From the NCBI GenBank assembly GCA_002749535.1, contig MZZL01000403.1:1-64000 (forward strand): a stretch of 64,000 nt of DNA. Reading direction: 5' to 3'. The position numbers and the translations under genes were made by a program. The stretch is from Apophysomyces variabilis. Its lineage: Eukaryota > Mucoromycota > Mucoromycetes > Mucorales > Mucoraceae. Each line of letters begins with the position of its first letter. Position 1 is the stretch's first letter. Below, piece by piece: positions 23,092 to 33,839 of this stretch. The notes beneath the pieces were generated by a model. It saw only the letters and a list, made by a program, of their open reading frames with translations, was not told the DNA's origin and made no database searches.

Positions 23092-24642
23092 ATGACAACG
23101 GACAGCGGAAACAGTTTTGATGTGATTACATCTTATCAGACATATCTCGAAGACCCTGTAAGTTCGTCATTCCCAACTACGCACTGCCCTGTCCGAGAAA
23201 ATAAAAAAAATGACCGACCAAAGGAGGAAAACTTTCCCTCTTCTGCAAAAGCGAAAAACAAACAGCTGAGCGAAAGTCTGACGATGAGAGCTTTCATAGG
23301 AAGTCTCGACGCCTGTAGCAATATTCAAAGCGCTGACCGATTTTGTTCGCCACAGTAAAGGTGAGAACTTGGATATTTCCGTAGCGACGCGCCATCTAAT
23401 TGAGTTACATTTAAACCTTTCAGCACCAACCATGTCCGAGTTCATGCAGACATTAGAAAGAGCTGCACAGAAGATTCGCGAGGATTCAGCGAACCAGACG
23501 GATATAAGAAGAGCAGATAAAACAGAGACTCAGCACAAGGCGACGATTGCCACGTTAGCCGGTCTCGATCTATTTATGAGATTCGTCACGCGCAACTCCC
23601 ATGATTTTTCGGTAAGGAAAACAGAGACTTCAAACACGCTGTCCTGTTTTAATCCATGATACGTTCATGAGAAGATCTGGCTTTGGGGGCCAACGTAATT
23701 GATCCTCCTTCCTTTTTTTTTCTTCTTCTTTAGCTTTCGGCAGAGGCGAGGAGCTTTGAGGATTTCAAGGAAAGTCTGTTGTCTCGTGCTGGTTTGATTC
23801 TGGACAAGGCATCATCAGCACGTCTTAAGGCTGCAGAAGTTGGAGCACAATTTGTGCATGACAATACTGTTATCCTTGTTCAGGCCTATTCTCGTGTGAT
23901 CATGAGTGTCCTGTATCACGCAGCGAATGTGCAGAATAAGCGATTCAAGGTGTATGTGACAGAAGGAAGACCTAATAGTGATGGGTAAGGGATATGCAAA
24001 CAAAGATTGAGATGGCATCCCAATGGTTCTGAACCTAGTATGACTTAGTCTACGTGCTGTCCATGCATTGAGAGAAGCCGGTATTCCTTGCAGAGCTATT
24101 TTGGATTCATCTGTCGGCTATATCATGGATAAGGTGGATATGGTATTTGTTGGCGCCGAAGGTGTTGTGGAGAATGGAGGTGTAATAAACAAGGTAAAAA
24201 TGAAACCCTGGATTCCCGTTTTGCCCTGACTTTTTGTGTACAGGTCGGCACTTATCAGATTGCATTGGTGGCAAACGCTCTGGGAAAACCTGTGTACGCA
24301 GTTGCTGAAAGGTAAGACAAGGCGATGAATATATGTATATATATGTATGTGAGATTGTGGCAGCTTATGAAAGGAAATGATTATTTTTTTTAAAGTTATA
24401 AGTTTGTTCGCGTGTATCCATTGAATCAATACGACCTTCCATCTGAAACGCCGGAGATTGTGCGATTTACAACACGAAGGAAGTCATTTAGCAGTGATTG
24501 TCCCGAAGGAGCAGATGATCTAGCTGTGAGCAATCCTTCGGTTGACTATACACCTCCGCAATATGTCACGCTGTTACTCACGGATTTGGGTGTATTAACT
24601 CCAAGCGGAGTCAGTGATGAATTGATTAAATTGTACCTTTGA
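23092..24642 (+). CDS. GCN3: Translation initiation factor eIF2B subunit alpha (Gcn3)
   Basis: Regulatory subunit of the guanine-nucleotide exchange factor for eIF2, sensing eIF2 phosphorylation. Seven exons: 23092-23157, 23300-23360, 23424-23611, 23734-23984, 24049-24193, 24244-24311, 24396-24642. Phases agree and the protein is 341 aa (human and yeast 305). The N-terminal helical domain includes [20 protein letters not shown] and [11 protein letters not shown]. The Rossmann-like C-terminal domain shows [57 protein letters not shown] and [15 protein letters not shown], all family blocks. It lacks intact hexapeptide or catalytic exchange domains, as expected for alpha. AATAAA at 24666-24671 is a likely polyadenylation signal. 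Confidence 0.95.
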
Positions 24643-25655
24643 TCTAATTTTCAATCAACGAGCACAATAAACCATTACCGTAAATAGCGCACCATTCTCC
24701 ATATGAGCCAAAAAGATCCCCGAAAAAGAGAAAGGTGGTTCCAGTTCATGCTTACAAAAGTCATCCCTCTCTTTCTTTCTTTCTCTCTCTCTCTTTCTCT
24801 CTCGCTGTCTCTTTCCATTCTCTTATCAGCGGAACAAGTGGATATATATGCCCGTGAAACCACCAAAAAAAAAAAAAGAAAATAGTGGGCGCATAAATGA
24901 AACACCCAGGGCGGAAAATGATGCAAGATTTTCGTTTATCGTCCTTGGGAAAAAAAGGGCATAGTTCCATTCTTTACACAAGCCCCTTATTTCTGTTCTG
25001 TTTTAGCAAAGAACTTATTTGACGTAATGTGTGCTGTAAAAGTACGTAGGTAAGTGAAAGTGTAAGTTAAAATAGACCGAATGTTGTATTCAATTTGCAT
25101 TCCGGTCGCACATGTCTGTGGAATACGCAAATTGAACTACCAATCCAAGGTCATCTTTTTTTGGTTTGTACACCTTTTTGCCCAGCCGGAAACAGAAGCC
25201 ACGCGCTCTCAGCTGTGTTTTTTTTCTCTTTTTCTCTCTTTCTCTATCAGACTCCTTCTCTTCTTCTTCTTCTTCCTCCCCTTTATAACCTCATGACAAA
25301 CTGATTAGCTCATTCACCCTCCACATATACACCACACTTCTCCTCCTTTTTTTTTTCTTTGCGCTTTGCCGCCTTTTTAAAAAACGACAGTTTACATACT
25401 ATATATACCCCCCGCCAATTTTTTTATATTTCCCTATTTGTCTGTGTCTCTTTCTCTTTCTCTCTTTTAATTTGCTTTGCATATCGAACCAGGTTATACT
25501 GACATCATTTGACTTTTCATTTTATTGTTGTGCAAAGGGGCAAAAAGTTTTAAGACAAAGAATAGAATAAAGGTAAGCCTCGCATTCCGAAAAAAGAATA
25601 TGGCCGATGTAACGTTTCCCTTTTCTTTTATTATAGAAAAAGCCTATCATACGAT
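24643..25655. promoter_or_regulatory. Pyrimidine-rich region upstream of the KAR9-like gene
   Basis: TC-rich tracts (24766-24815, 25220-25275, 25445-25467) and a TATATA at 25400 precede the gene. No coding frame is supported. CT-rich promoters are common in front of active fungal genes. Confidence 0.35.
25573..25636 (+). other. Probable intron in the 5' leader of the KAR9-like gene
   Basis: A GTAAGC donor at 25573 and a pyrimidine-rich acceptor ending ATTATAG at 25636 enclose 64 nt, the size of neighbouring introns. It ends 19 bases before the start codon. The coding sequence itself is intronless, so this would be the gene's only intron. Confidence 0.5.
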
Positions 25656-28553
25656 ATGACAGCCGCGGTGGCCCAAAGTACTCTACTGGAACCTTCATTA
25701 TCCAGTCAAGAGGAATCGGTACTTCACCAGTTAAATACCATGCATATCCCCGACACTGAACTGGACGACCTATTAAACCAACATGAATCCATGTCACTTC
25801 AAGAGATACTAGATGCATTTAGCACCGCTACAGACAAGATGCATCGCTGGATGGAAGCTGCTCATCTTACGGTATTCACCTTGGAACAGACACTCAAGGA
25901 CGATGATAACAGTATCCAAGATACTGAGTCTCTTGATAAGGCATTTAACCGAATGCAACCGATCGTCACTTTATTGGTCGAAATTGGGGATATCATCGAA
26001 GAAAAAGAGGAAGTATCGCCGAAGAAAATGTCCGCCAAAATCGCCATTACGAAGATACAGTCTGAATGGTCAGGCCTACAACATTTTCTAGCCTCCGTTA
26101 AAAAGGCGGTAGAAGATGCCCATGAAAAGAAATTGCTTATGACAACAATGGATAATATATTGCTTCGAATCGATGATCTCTCGGTCCTGATCTTTCAGTT
26201 TCAAGAAAAGAGACATGCGGCTGCAGCTGCGGTGGAAGCCATTCAAGATGGCGACTCACTTATGGACCATGGAAAATCGTTACAGCAAAAGGACGAGAAA
26301 ATATTAGTGGAGATTGACAACAGAGTCGGGCCTCTCTTCAATGATGTCGAAAAGGTCTATGCACGAATGACCTCCGGTTCACCACCGCAGGATGCAGCTG
26401 GCATTCTGACACGGAAGCATCACATGGTGCAGGAGCGGTGGGAATGTTTGCGAATTGAGATCGATGAACTCAAGGATGAATTGAAGGAAGACAAATGGCT
26501 TGCTGTGTTTCGAAAGGTGGCCGACCAGGTTGATTCTCTTATTGATGGACTGGACAAGACGGTGAATCAGTGTTATGCCATGATCCAGCAGGTCCGCGAT
26601 TGGCAGGCCACACAGAACACAGGATCTCCCCAATTCCCTTCCAAAAGTATCTTGCGTAACGCTCCCAAGTCCAACCATTCGAATGCTTCGGTTTCCTCAA
26701 CCTCCTCTTCTGGCTCTACAGGCGCCAATGGACCCATTTTACCAGTTGAACATTCAAAGTTTAGATCCGTCGAAAAGGGTTTTGAAGCCAAGTTCAAATA
26801 CTGCACACCGTCGATCAGTAAGATGCTCGATACCCTGGGAAACGAAATTGCGGCACGTGCGACACAAGATAGCGCCACCTTGCTGCGTCACGACGCCATG
26901 GTACAACGCTGGGCTCAACTAAGAGCTGTCATGGATGATTTACGGATACGCGATCTTCCGGAAACCGAGAGGATATTGATGTCTGAACGGCCGATCAGTC
27001 CGGCCTGGTCAAAATTCAGTGACATGAGCGATCGTAGTCAAGGAAGTTGGAAAGATTTACGTTACCGTAGCCCAGAGCCAAGTTTACACGAATTTATTGA
27101 CTATCGAAACTCTGGTGGGGCTCGTTCTGGCAGTCCTTACTCCAAGATGATCGGCAGCCTACCAAAAAGAGACCAATCTCCGACCAACTTCTACCATGCA
27201 TACGACGAAACACGACGCGGCCGCAGTGCAACCCCCAGCAGTGGCAGCATGCGGCGGACCATGAACAATGGTGGTTCACCGAGTCCCGCTTTTAATCGGT
27301 CCCAGCGTACAGGTAGCCCATTGTCAACCTCACGCGACGTATCTTCCCTTGCAGGTAGTACGCTTCGGCCTAGTTCCTCTGACTCGTCGACCAATTCCAG
27401 TCTCTCTTTGTTGCGGGCCAATAATAAAGCTCGCTCAAAAACACCGACCTTGCCAGCGAAGAATGCAAGTGCCAAAACATCAGGTACAGAATGGCTGGAG
27501 GATCAAGAGAACAGGAGAGAAATGTCCTGGATGAAACCTACCAAAAGTACTCTATTACGTAAACAGAACGAAAAGAACGATATTCCACCTAGACCTTCTA
27601 TTCGGTCCAAGACACCGTCTGGCCATCGATCCAAGACACCCACCATCCGGTCTCGGAGCAGTATGGGTCAGCACGAGTCTGCTGAACATATGTCTCGCGA
27701 TAGATCGGAGACGCCAGTGAGACGGTCTGGAACGCCATCACTAATCCCACGACCTAAGACTCCATCAAGTGGCGGTGATGGTGGTGGTTATATGCGGGCG
27801 GCGTCGCCCTGCTTTATCCCACGGCCACGGTCGTCCATGGCTCGCTTACCCACGGCAACAAGGCAACAAGGATCAAGCATGTTACATGTAGTATCAAGTG
27901 ATTCAGATGATTCGTATCCCACCAACAACTCATTTTTGTCCGTGCCTGATAGCTCCCATCGTCCAAGCAATGCAGTCCAAGGCAGACGCACACTGCACAA
28001 GAAATACTCCACACCTGCGTTGAGACAACGATCTCAGTCTCCTTTCCTCGCAAACCAAGTCCCCATGGCGCAAACACCGCCACCCCAACGTCAGAGACGA
28101 GGCGGCAGCTTCTCGTCGGAGGACGAGGACTCGGAGGAACAGCTGCAGATCGCATTTAGAGACTATCCACTCTATGTGGCAGATCCAAAAGATCCATTAG
28201 ATGTGGAGGTAGCTAATATTGTGAATGGAAGCCCAATTTCAATCAAATGCCAGAAAGGTCCTCATGGACCAGGACGATATTATTTTGGAAACGAACTGAA
28301 TCCGTCACTAGGAGGAGGTAAAAAACTATATACATGTAAATTAATGGACTATACCGATCGAGACGCACGACGAGGAGGAGGAGCAACAGCAGCAGGAGGA
28401 GCCAAGGTAGCAAGGAAGAAAGTATTGGTTCGTGTGGGTGGTGGATGGCAAGACCTGGAGATCTTTTTACTGGAACACGCTAATCTGATGACCAGTGATG
28501 TGATTGTGCGATCCTTTGTAAATACGAATACCAAGATGGGATGGAGAAACTGA
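25656..28553 (+). CDS. KAR9: KAR9-like spindle-positioning protein with C-terminal GAS2 domain
   Basis: Predicted microtubule-plus-end adaptor for nuclear/spindle positioning. It is one uninterrupted exon of 965 codons. Residues 1-450 are long helices, spectrin-like, of the fungal Kar9 type. Residues about 480-850 are a disordered Ser/Pro/Arg region with repeated phosphosite-like units (RSKTP, RSETP, RRSGTP, RPKTP). At residues 695-698 the sequence SLIP inside basic/proline context fits the SxIP motif that binds EB1/Bim1. Residues about 880-960 form a GAR/GAS2 microtubule-binding domain: DVEVANIVNGSPISIKC, YYFG, then RKKVLVRVGGGWQDLEIFLL. Budding yeast Kar9 lacks the GAS2 domain; filamentous fungi commonly have it. 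No introns in the CDS is unusual for this window. Confidence 0.85.
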   Translation: MTAAVAQSTLLEPSLSSQEESVLHQLNTMHIPDTELDDLLNQHESMSLQEILDAFSTATDKMHRWMEAAHLTVFTLEQTLKDDDNSIQDTESLDKAFNRMQPIVTLLVEIGDIIEEKEEVSPKKMSAKIAITKIQSEWSGLQHFLASVKKAVEDAHEKKLLMTTMDNILLRIDDLSVLIFQFQEKRHAAAAAVEAIQDGDSLMDHGKSLQQKDEKILVEIDNRVGPLFNDVEKVYARMTSGSPPQDAAGILTRKHHMVQERWECLRIEIDELKDELKEDKWLAVFRKVADQVDSLIDGLDKTVNQCYAMIQQVRDWQATQNTGSPQFPSKSILRNAPKSNHSNASVSSTSSSGSTGANGPILPVEHSKFRSVEKGFEAKFKYCTPSISKMLDTLGNEIAARATQDSATLLRHDAMVQRWAQLRAVMDDLRIRDLPETERILMSERPISPAWSKFSDMSDRSQGSWKDLRYRSPEPSLHEFIDYRNSGGARSGSPYSKMIGSLPKRDQSPTNFYHAYDETRRGRSATPSSGSMRRTMNNGGSPSPAFNRSQRTGSPLSTSRDVSSLAGSTLRPSSSDSSTNSSLSLLRANNKARSKTPTLPAKNASAKTSGTEWLEDQENRREMSWMKPTKSTLLRKQNEKNDIPPRPSIRSKTPSGHRSKTPTIRSRSSMGQHESAEHMSRDRSETPVRRSGTPSLIPRPKTPSSGGDGGGYMRAASPCFIPRPRSSMARLPTATRQQGSSMLHVVSSDSDDSYPTNNSFLSVPDSSHRPSNAVQGRRTLHKKYSTPALRQRSQSPFLANQVPMAQTPPPQRQRRGGSFSSEDEDSEEQLQIAFRDYPLYVADPKDPLDVEVANIVNGSPISIKCQKGPHGPGRYYFGNELNPSLGGGKKLYTCKLMDYTDRDARRGGGATAAGGAKVARKKVLVRVGGGWQDLEIFLLEHANLMTSDVIVRSFVNTNTKMGWRN

Positions 28554-29569
28554 TCCTTCCGTCCTTTTTTTTTTTTTTATCTATGTTCATTTTTCTTCTC
28601 TTCTATCTCTCTCTCTTTTTCGCCATGCTTTGCATTTCCTCACCATCTTTTTCACTCTTTTGTGCCATTATGTAACGCCCATCATCGTCCTCTTTTAATT
28701 TTTTTTTTCCATTGCGCTCCATTCCTCCTCCATGTTGATCCACTAAAAGAAAGGTTTGATATGTCCTTTACGAGGTAAACGTTTGTTCGGGCTAAAGGGA
28801 CACTAAATGGCCATTTTTGGGCTGCTAATTGACTCCGCCCGCAAGAAAGACCCGAAAAAAAAAAAGATGCGGAAACAACACTTTGCGATGGCTATTTTAC
28901 CAAAATGCATTTTGTAATATTTGCTTCTAAACACAGAAGCCTCCCTCTCCTCTCAAAGTTCGGTCAGGAAAAAACCAAAGAGAGCAAAGCGCAATGCTAA
29001 GAGATCGTCAAAGTAGTTGATAGCTTGTAGTGACTAGATGGCTTCTTTTCTTTTGTTATATATTTAAAAACCCTTTATATCTTTTCTCTTGGCATGAGTG
29101 GTTGTGTACATTCTTTGTGATATCTTTTGAATATGCAATTTCTTTTCGTTCACCGTTCTTTCCAGTGGCAAACTTTGGCATAGCTGAGAACCAAAAACAA
29201 GTTGGGTCGTTTGACAACTGCTTTGCATGCATGCGGTCGGTGCTGGAAATGTCATTATTAAGGTTTAGCGCCATGTTGTCATACTTGTTTCGAGGAGAAT
29301 CCGTCTGGTATGTTCATCTTAAATATCGTTTAGCGGGTATATTTTAGCGGACTATAAGAGCGAAAAAAAAAGAGGTGGCTGCAAGCATTGTATGAAGGTT
29401 CAATGGGGGAAAAAACAATTACCTAGTGGATATCCATCCATTCGGGGAGAAGATAACATACCCGCCTATTGAACTTATTGATAAGGTTTCGTTCCCATTT
29501 GACAGACACAGAATGGATAAGAGCTTCCTAAGCGTTTCCTTTCTTTGTCACGCCACAAAATCCGTTTCC

Positions 29570-29611
<42 letters not shown>
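29570..29611. repeat. TC microsatellite followed by TA repeat
   Basis: About 30 bases of TC followed by TATATATATATA. Similar short simple repeats occur at 24766-24815, 33479-33506, 43243-43266 (AG), 47067-47086 (AC), 51080-51097 (AG) and 54198-54215 (AG). All are intergenic or intronic. Confidence 0.9.
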
Positions 29612-29612
<1 letters not shown>

Positions 29613-32600
29613 CAGCTCCAATCGGAAAGTCAAAAAACCAAAGTTAAGATAAGGGCACTTAGCCCGTAGATAACAAAAGACAGCAAGACAAACTGTGTTG
29701 CGACACCAGGCCCCTTTTCCCAAATCGAGTCAAGCTGAAACCAACTTTCCTCACATTTAGCTCTCTTCGGTTGGGAAAAACAACCACTTGAGTTCCTCAA
29801 GATCTTAACTACATTGAGCCAAACAAAAAAAAAAAGTTTACCTGGTTCTAACCAAAGATCGATGCTAATGCGCGGACATGTAGTTTCATCAAGCATGGAC
29901 AGAAATTTACCATTCAACCTAACGTCATCACACAACTTGTTTTTTCTCTCTCTCTCTCTCTAATGGTACAATAGTGTTTGGTGGCCTTGTAACTGTATCC
30001 AACTTTTGACCGCCGGGAATCCCATTGTTTAGGGAAAAAAAAACAAGCGGTCCATAGAGTGGGAAAAGTTATGTATACATGATTGGGGCACAGAGGATTA
30101 AGCTTTCATTGGGTCATTTACATGTTTGTGAACTCTTTTTCTAATCTTTTGGCGGTCCAGCTATTGACGTTGACGCGAAAAGAGAATATTACTATTCCTG
30201 CTGAAACCTTAGCCTATGATATACCGTGATTACCATGTTTTTCTTTAGGTACCGTCTCCTTCAGATCATTTTAATTTCGATTTATAATGCTATCCGTTTC
30301 TTCGCTAAAAAAAAGTCGAGTTGTCTTAGCACATCGGTTGAGATTTTTCTATTATCACATAACCAAGTCAATAACCATATTACTGCTATAAAGAAATGTT
30401 TTGCATATTGTTCGTATACTTTGTACGACAAATTCTCCCGTCTGTATTAGTCGTCCTGATTAAATCACGGATTGATGTAGAACAGCTTTCTAATGATCGA
30501 ATTCAGTTACCTACAGAGGTTGGATAGCTACTGATGGAATTTTCCTTTCTATCTTTTCGCTTTCTCTGTATTTCTCTGTCGCATGTTTGATAGTCCTTTT
30601 ATATGCAGTTGAGCGCATCGTCATGTATTTTTGGATACATAAAAGTTATGTTCTAACTATCCAATGTGGCGTTTTGATGGTATCCAAAAAAAAAACAAGG
30701 AAACAAGTTAACGAGAAGATCACAGTTATTCAGGTTTGAACCAGCCCATCGTCCTCAATTTATATTACAGGCCAAGGAAGAGGAGTGCACCAAAGCTGGT
30801 AGTTATCCTTAGGATGCATTGCGAGATACGTGGTAATCACTTCATGCCTTCATCGGAGTGTAATTGCCTAGGAAGCATTTCAGATTTCACATTCGCACCC
30901 ATGGTTTTTCGATTGGTTCCCGAATTTCCTTAGAAAATTTTCAAAAACGTTTTTGTGGATGTCTTTGCATTCACTGATCAGCAGGTGTACATACAGGGAG
31001 GGAACCATTTAAGTAAATTCTGATTTAGGATTTTGACCAACGTATTGAACCACGAGGGTCAATTACCGCCTTTTTACTGGAGGAATCTTTTTCTTTGCCC
31101 GTCATTTCAACGAAGTGAATTGTTCTATTCTACCCACGATAGACTGTGTCATAGAATGAAATACTCTTGAGACACAATAGGGTTTAAGCAAGTCTTTGAT
31201 TCCATCACAAACATCTTTCCATAGAAGATAGAGAAAGAGATAGCAAAGAGGATTGTCAAAGAAACAAAGGATTGTAGTGCTTTCTTATACCTCGAGGATC
31301 CTTGTCAAACCCATTGACTGGGTGTATCCATTCTTATTTTTCGTCTTGTTCTTTACCCTTTATTAGCTGTGCCTGTCTTCGCAGAATAACCATTTTCTGC
31401 ATTGATTCAAAGGTAAAAAAACAGGCGAGATTATGTTGGATAATAAATAGAGAAAATTTCCAGGGAAAGAGAACATAGGATTTGGGGAAAAAGAAATCAG
31501 GGTGGCGAATTAAAAAAAGACCAAGAGAGTTCTTAGGTTTTCTGCACGTCGGCAGATCGTTTAACAATGGCAAATCGAGCGGTAGTTTTTTTTCTTTTTT
31601 TTTTTTTTAAATCCATGTGCGTGCGTTCTTCAAGAAGGCGAGACAGAGAGGAAAGTTCAGCAAAACTATGAACTTATTAATTTTTTTCTTTCTTTCTTCC
31701 CAATTACGATGTTATTCTGAGATTTTTTTGTTTTTTTTTCTTATTTCAGTCTGTGCGCCATCTATTTCGTTTGACTGCTAAAATATGGGGGAGTTGATCA
31801 CACAGCTTGACTGACAGATCTGACAGATAACGACCACATGAACCCATCTTATCGTTATCAAAGCAAGGGGACTGCTAGATGATGATTACTTAATATGCAT
31901 ATCATCGCACATTTAAGGAGTTTAAAGCTACTTCATTATACATCTATAGGGTATGGAATAAGGAGGGTGAAACAAAAATATTTTGTTATGTATCCCAACT
32001 TTGCTAAGCGTTTCAAATGAACTTCTTTAAGGAAAAAGTGCTAGAGCAAGGAGTACGTGTTTATTTGTTATAGGATGAAACCCAGTTTAAGCTGCAATAC
32101 CCAAATTGTGTTTCATGTGAGACAATAGGGTCATCTGGTTTAAATCGATTGACCCATTTCAGTTTAAATAGCCATGCTAAGGAACTAAGTTGTCATGGCA
32201 AATGGAAAATGAAATACCCTTTTTTTTTTACTGCGTTGACGTCGGGAGTCGAATATGGGGCTGATAAGATAGCTGCAATGAAAGAGGGAAAAAAAAATGA
32301 ATCCATCCCAATTTTTTTTAGACCGGCGATCTAACTTGGAGGGGCGCATAAAAAAGGGCCGTATATCAAAAGGCAAGTCGATGCAACACTAGGTTTCCCC
32401 GTCACGAGCGCCCAGACCTTGGATCCACCAATAGAACCATGGGCCATGAAAAGAAAAACGCAAGAGGAAAGAGGTGAAAAAAGAAAGCGAAGTCTACCCT
32501 GCGTTGAATCGCCGAATACCCGTTTCTTTTTTTTTCCCTAAACAGTAGGGTATTATCTTAGCTTTATAAGATAAAGAGAGAGATAGAGACAGGGTTGTCA

Positions 32601-33746
32601 AGGTGCAGAAAAAGGAAAATAAGCTTTTTTGCTCGGCATTTGTTATTATTGGTCAATGCATTCTACAGTGGTTTTTTTTTGGCCCGCCTTTTTTTTTTTC
32701 CCTTCTTCTCTGTTGCTTTAGGAAACAAAGTGTGTGAAAAATTGTCGGGCCGATAAAAGTAAATGTAAGTAAACAGGCATACACCTGTCAAATCATTTTG
32801 GTGGTGCCTGAATAAAACCTTGTTTTTCTGGGTGATTTGAATGGGAGAATTTCCCGATATAATGGATTAGAGTAATTTGAGAACCAGTTGCAGAAACAGA
32901 AAAAGAAAAGGGTTCTTATAATTTTCTTTTTTTTTACCCCATATCTATGCACTTTATATATAAGAAGATTGTGTATGTATAAATTTGGTCGGGGGGGGGG
33001 AAGGGGAAGAAGTAGTTTGCAGTGGAGATGGTCATTCGTTAGTTTTCACGGGCAGATCGCAAATCTCTCTTAATTCTCTCCGATCTATGAATTGCTGATA
33101 TTCACGAGGGTAAGAGGTATGAAGTGACACTCTTTTTACTTTATTTTCATTTTTAATTAAGAACACACAACTTTTAATAAGGAACTTTTTTTTGGGGGGT
33201 GTGAAGGAGGGAAAGGGTAAGTGTTGTTTCGTGATGTGTGGGAAGAAGTGACCCTTTGGAGCGGGTATCTCTCTATGATCCGTTGTGTTATATTTTTTTT
33301 TATTTCTCCAAAGGGTAAGTAGGCGAGGGAAGTTCCTTTTTGAAGGAAAGAAGGACTTGGTTGAGTATTACGTGAGAAACGATTATCATGATTGGTTTGC
33401 TGGGAACTTATTATATTATTAGTGACTGGAACTGTACTGTACGGCGATTCCCCACATTCGATTTCCCTGTCCCCCCCTTTCTCTCTCTATCTCTCTCTCT
33501 CTCTCCCATCGACTAAAAGTTTAAGCATTGGGAAATTTTTGGGTTTCAGATCCAGACAGTGACAAAGACAGAGGGTGACTGGGGAAAACGCATCCCAAAA
33601 AAAGAGAAAGAAACCTTATCGCTTGACGGGTTTTTTTTATCAGACACCTATATAATAAACCCATCTCTTTTCTTTTTTTCCTACCCTTTCCCTCTTTTCA
33701 CTTACTCTCTCTCTTTTCTTTTCCCTTTATCTTTTCTTTATATCAG

Positions 33747-33824
33747 GTACGTAGCATTTACCAGCAAAATGAGACATATCAATCCGCACTCTCCGTTATA
33801 ACACCGTTTTCTTCTCCCGATCAG
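33747..33824 (+). other. Possible intron in the PYC 5' leader
   Basis: GTACGT donor at 33747 and a pyrimidine-rich acceptor ending CGATCAG at 33824, 16 bases before the PYC start codon. Size (78 nt) fits. Support is splice-signal shape only. Confidence 0.35.
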
Positions 33825-33839
33825 ACACAGAAATTTATC

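Larger units (their letters stand above)
28554..33839. other. 5.3-kb gene-poor region upstream of pyruvate carboxylase
   Basis: Holds the 3' region of the KAR9-like gene (T-rich, 28565-28720) and then low-complexity AT-rich DNA with many short A or T runs. Several microsatellites occur, including TC at 33479-33506. Open frames reach about 105 codons (29030-29347, plus) with no recognisable product. TATATAA at 33649 and a pyrimidine tract (33660-33745) may be the PYC core promoter. Confidence 0.45.

Noticed and set aside
26379..28155. Several minus-strand frames of 74-113 codons
   Set aside because: Antisense to the long KAR9-like exon; no domains.
29030..29347. Phe-rich 105-codon frame
   Set aside because: No domain, no homologous look and no splice partner; treated as chance in AT-rich DNA.
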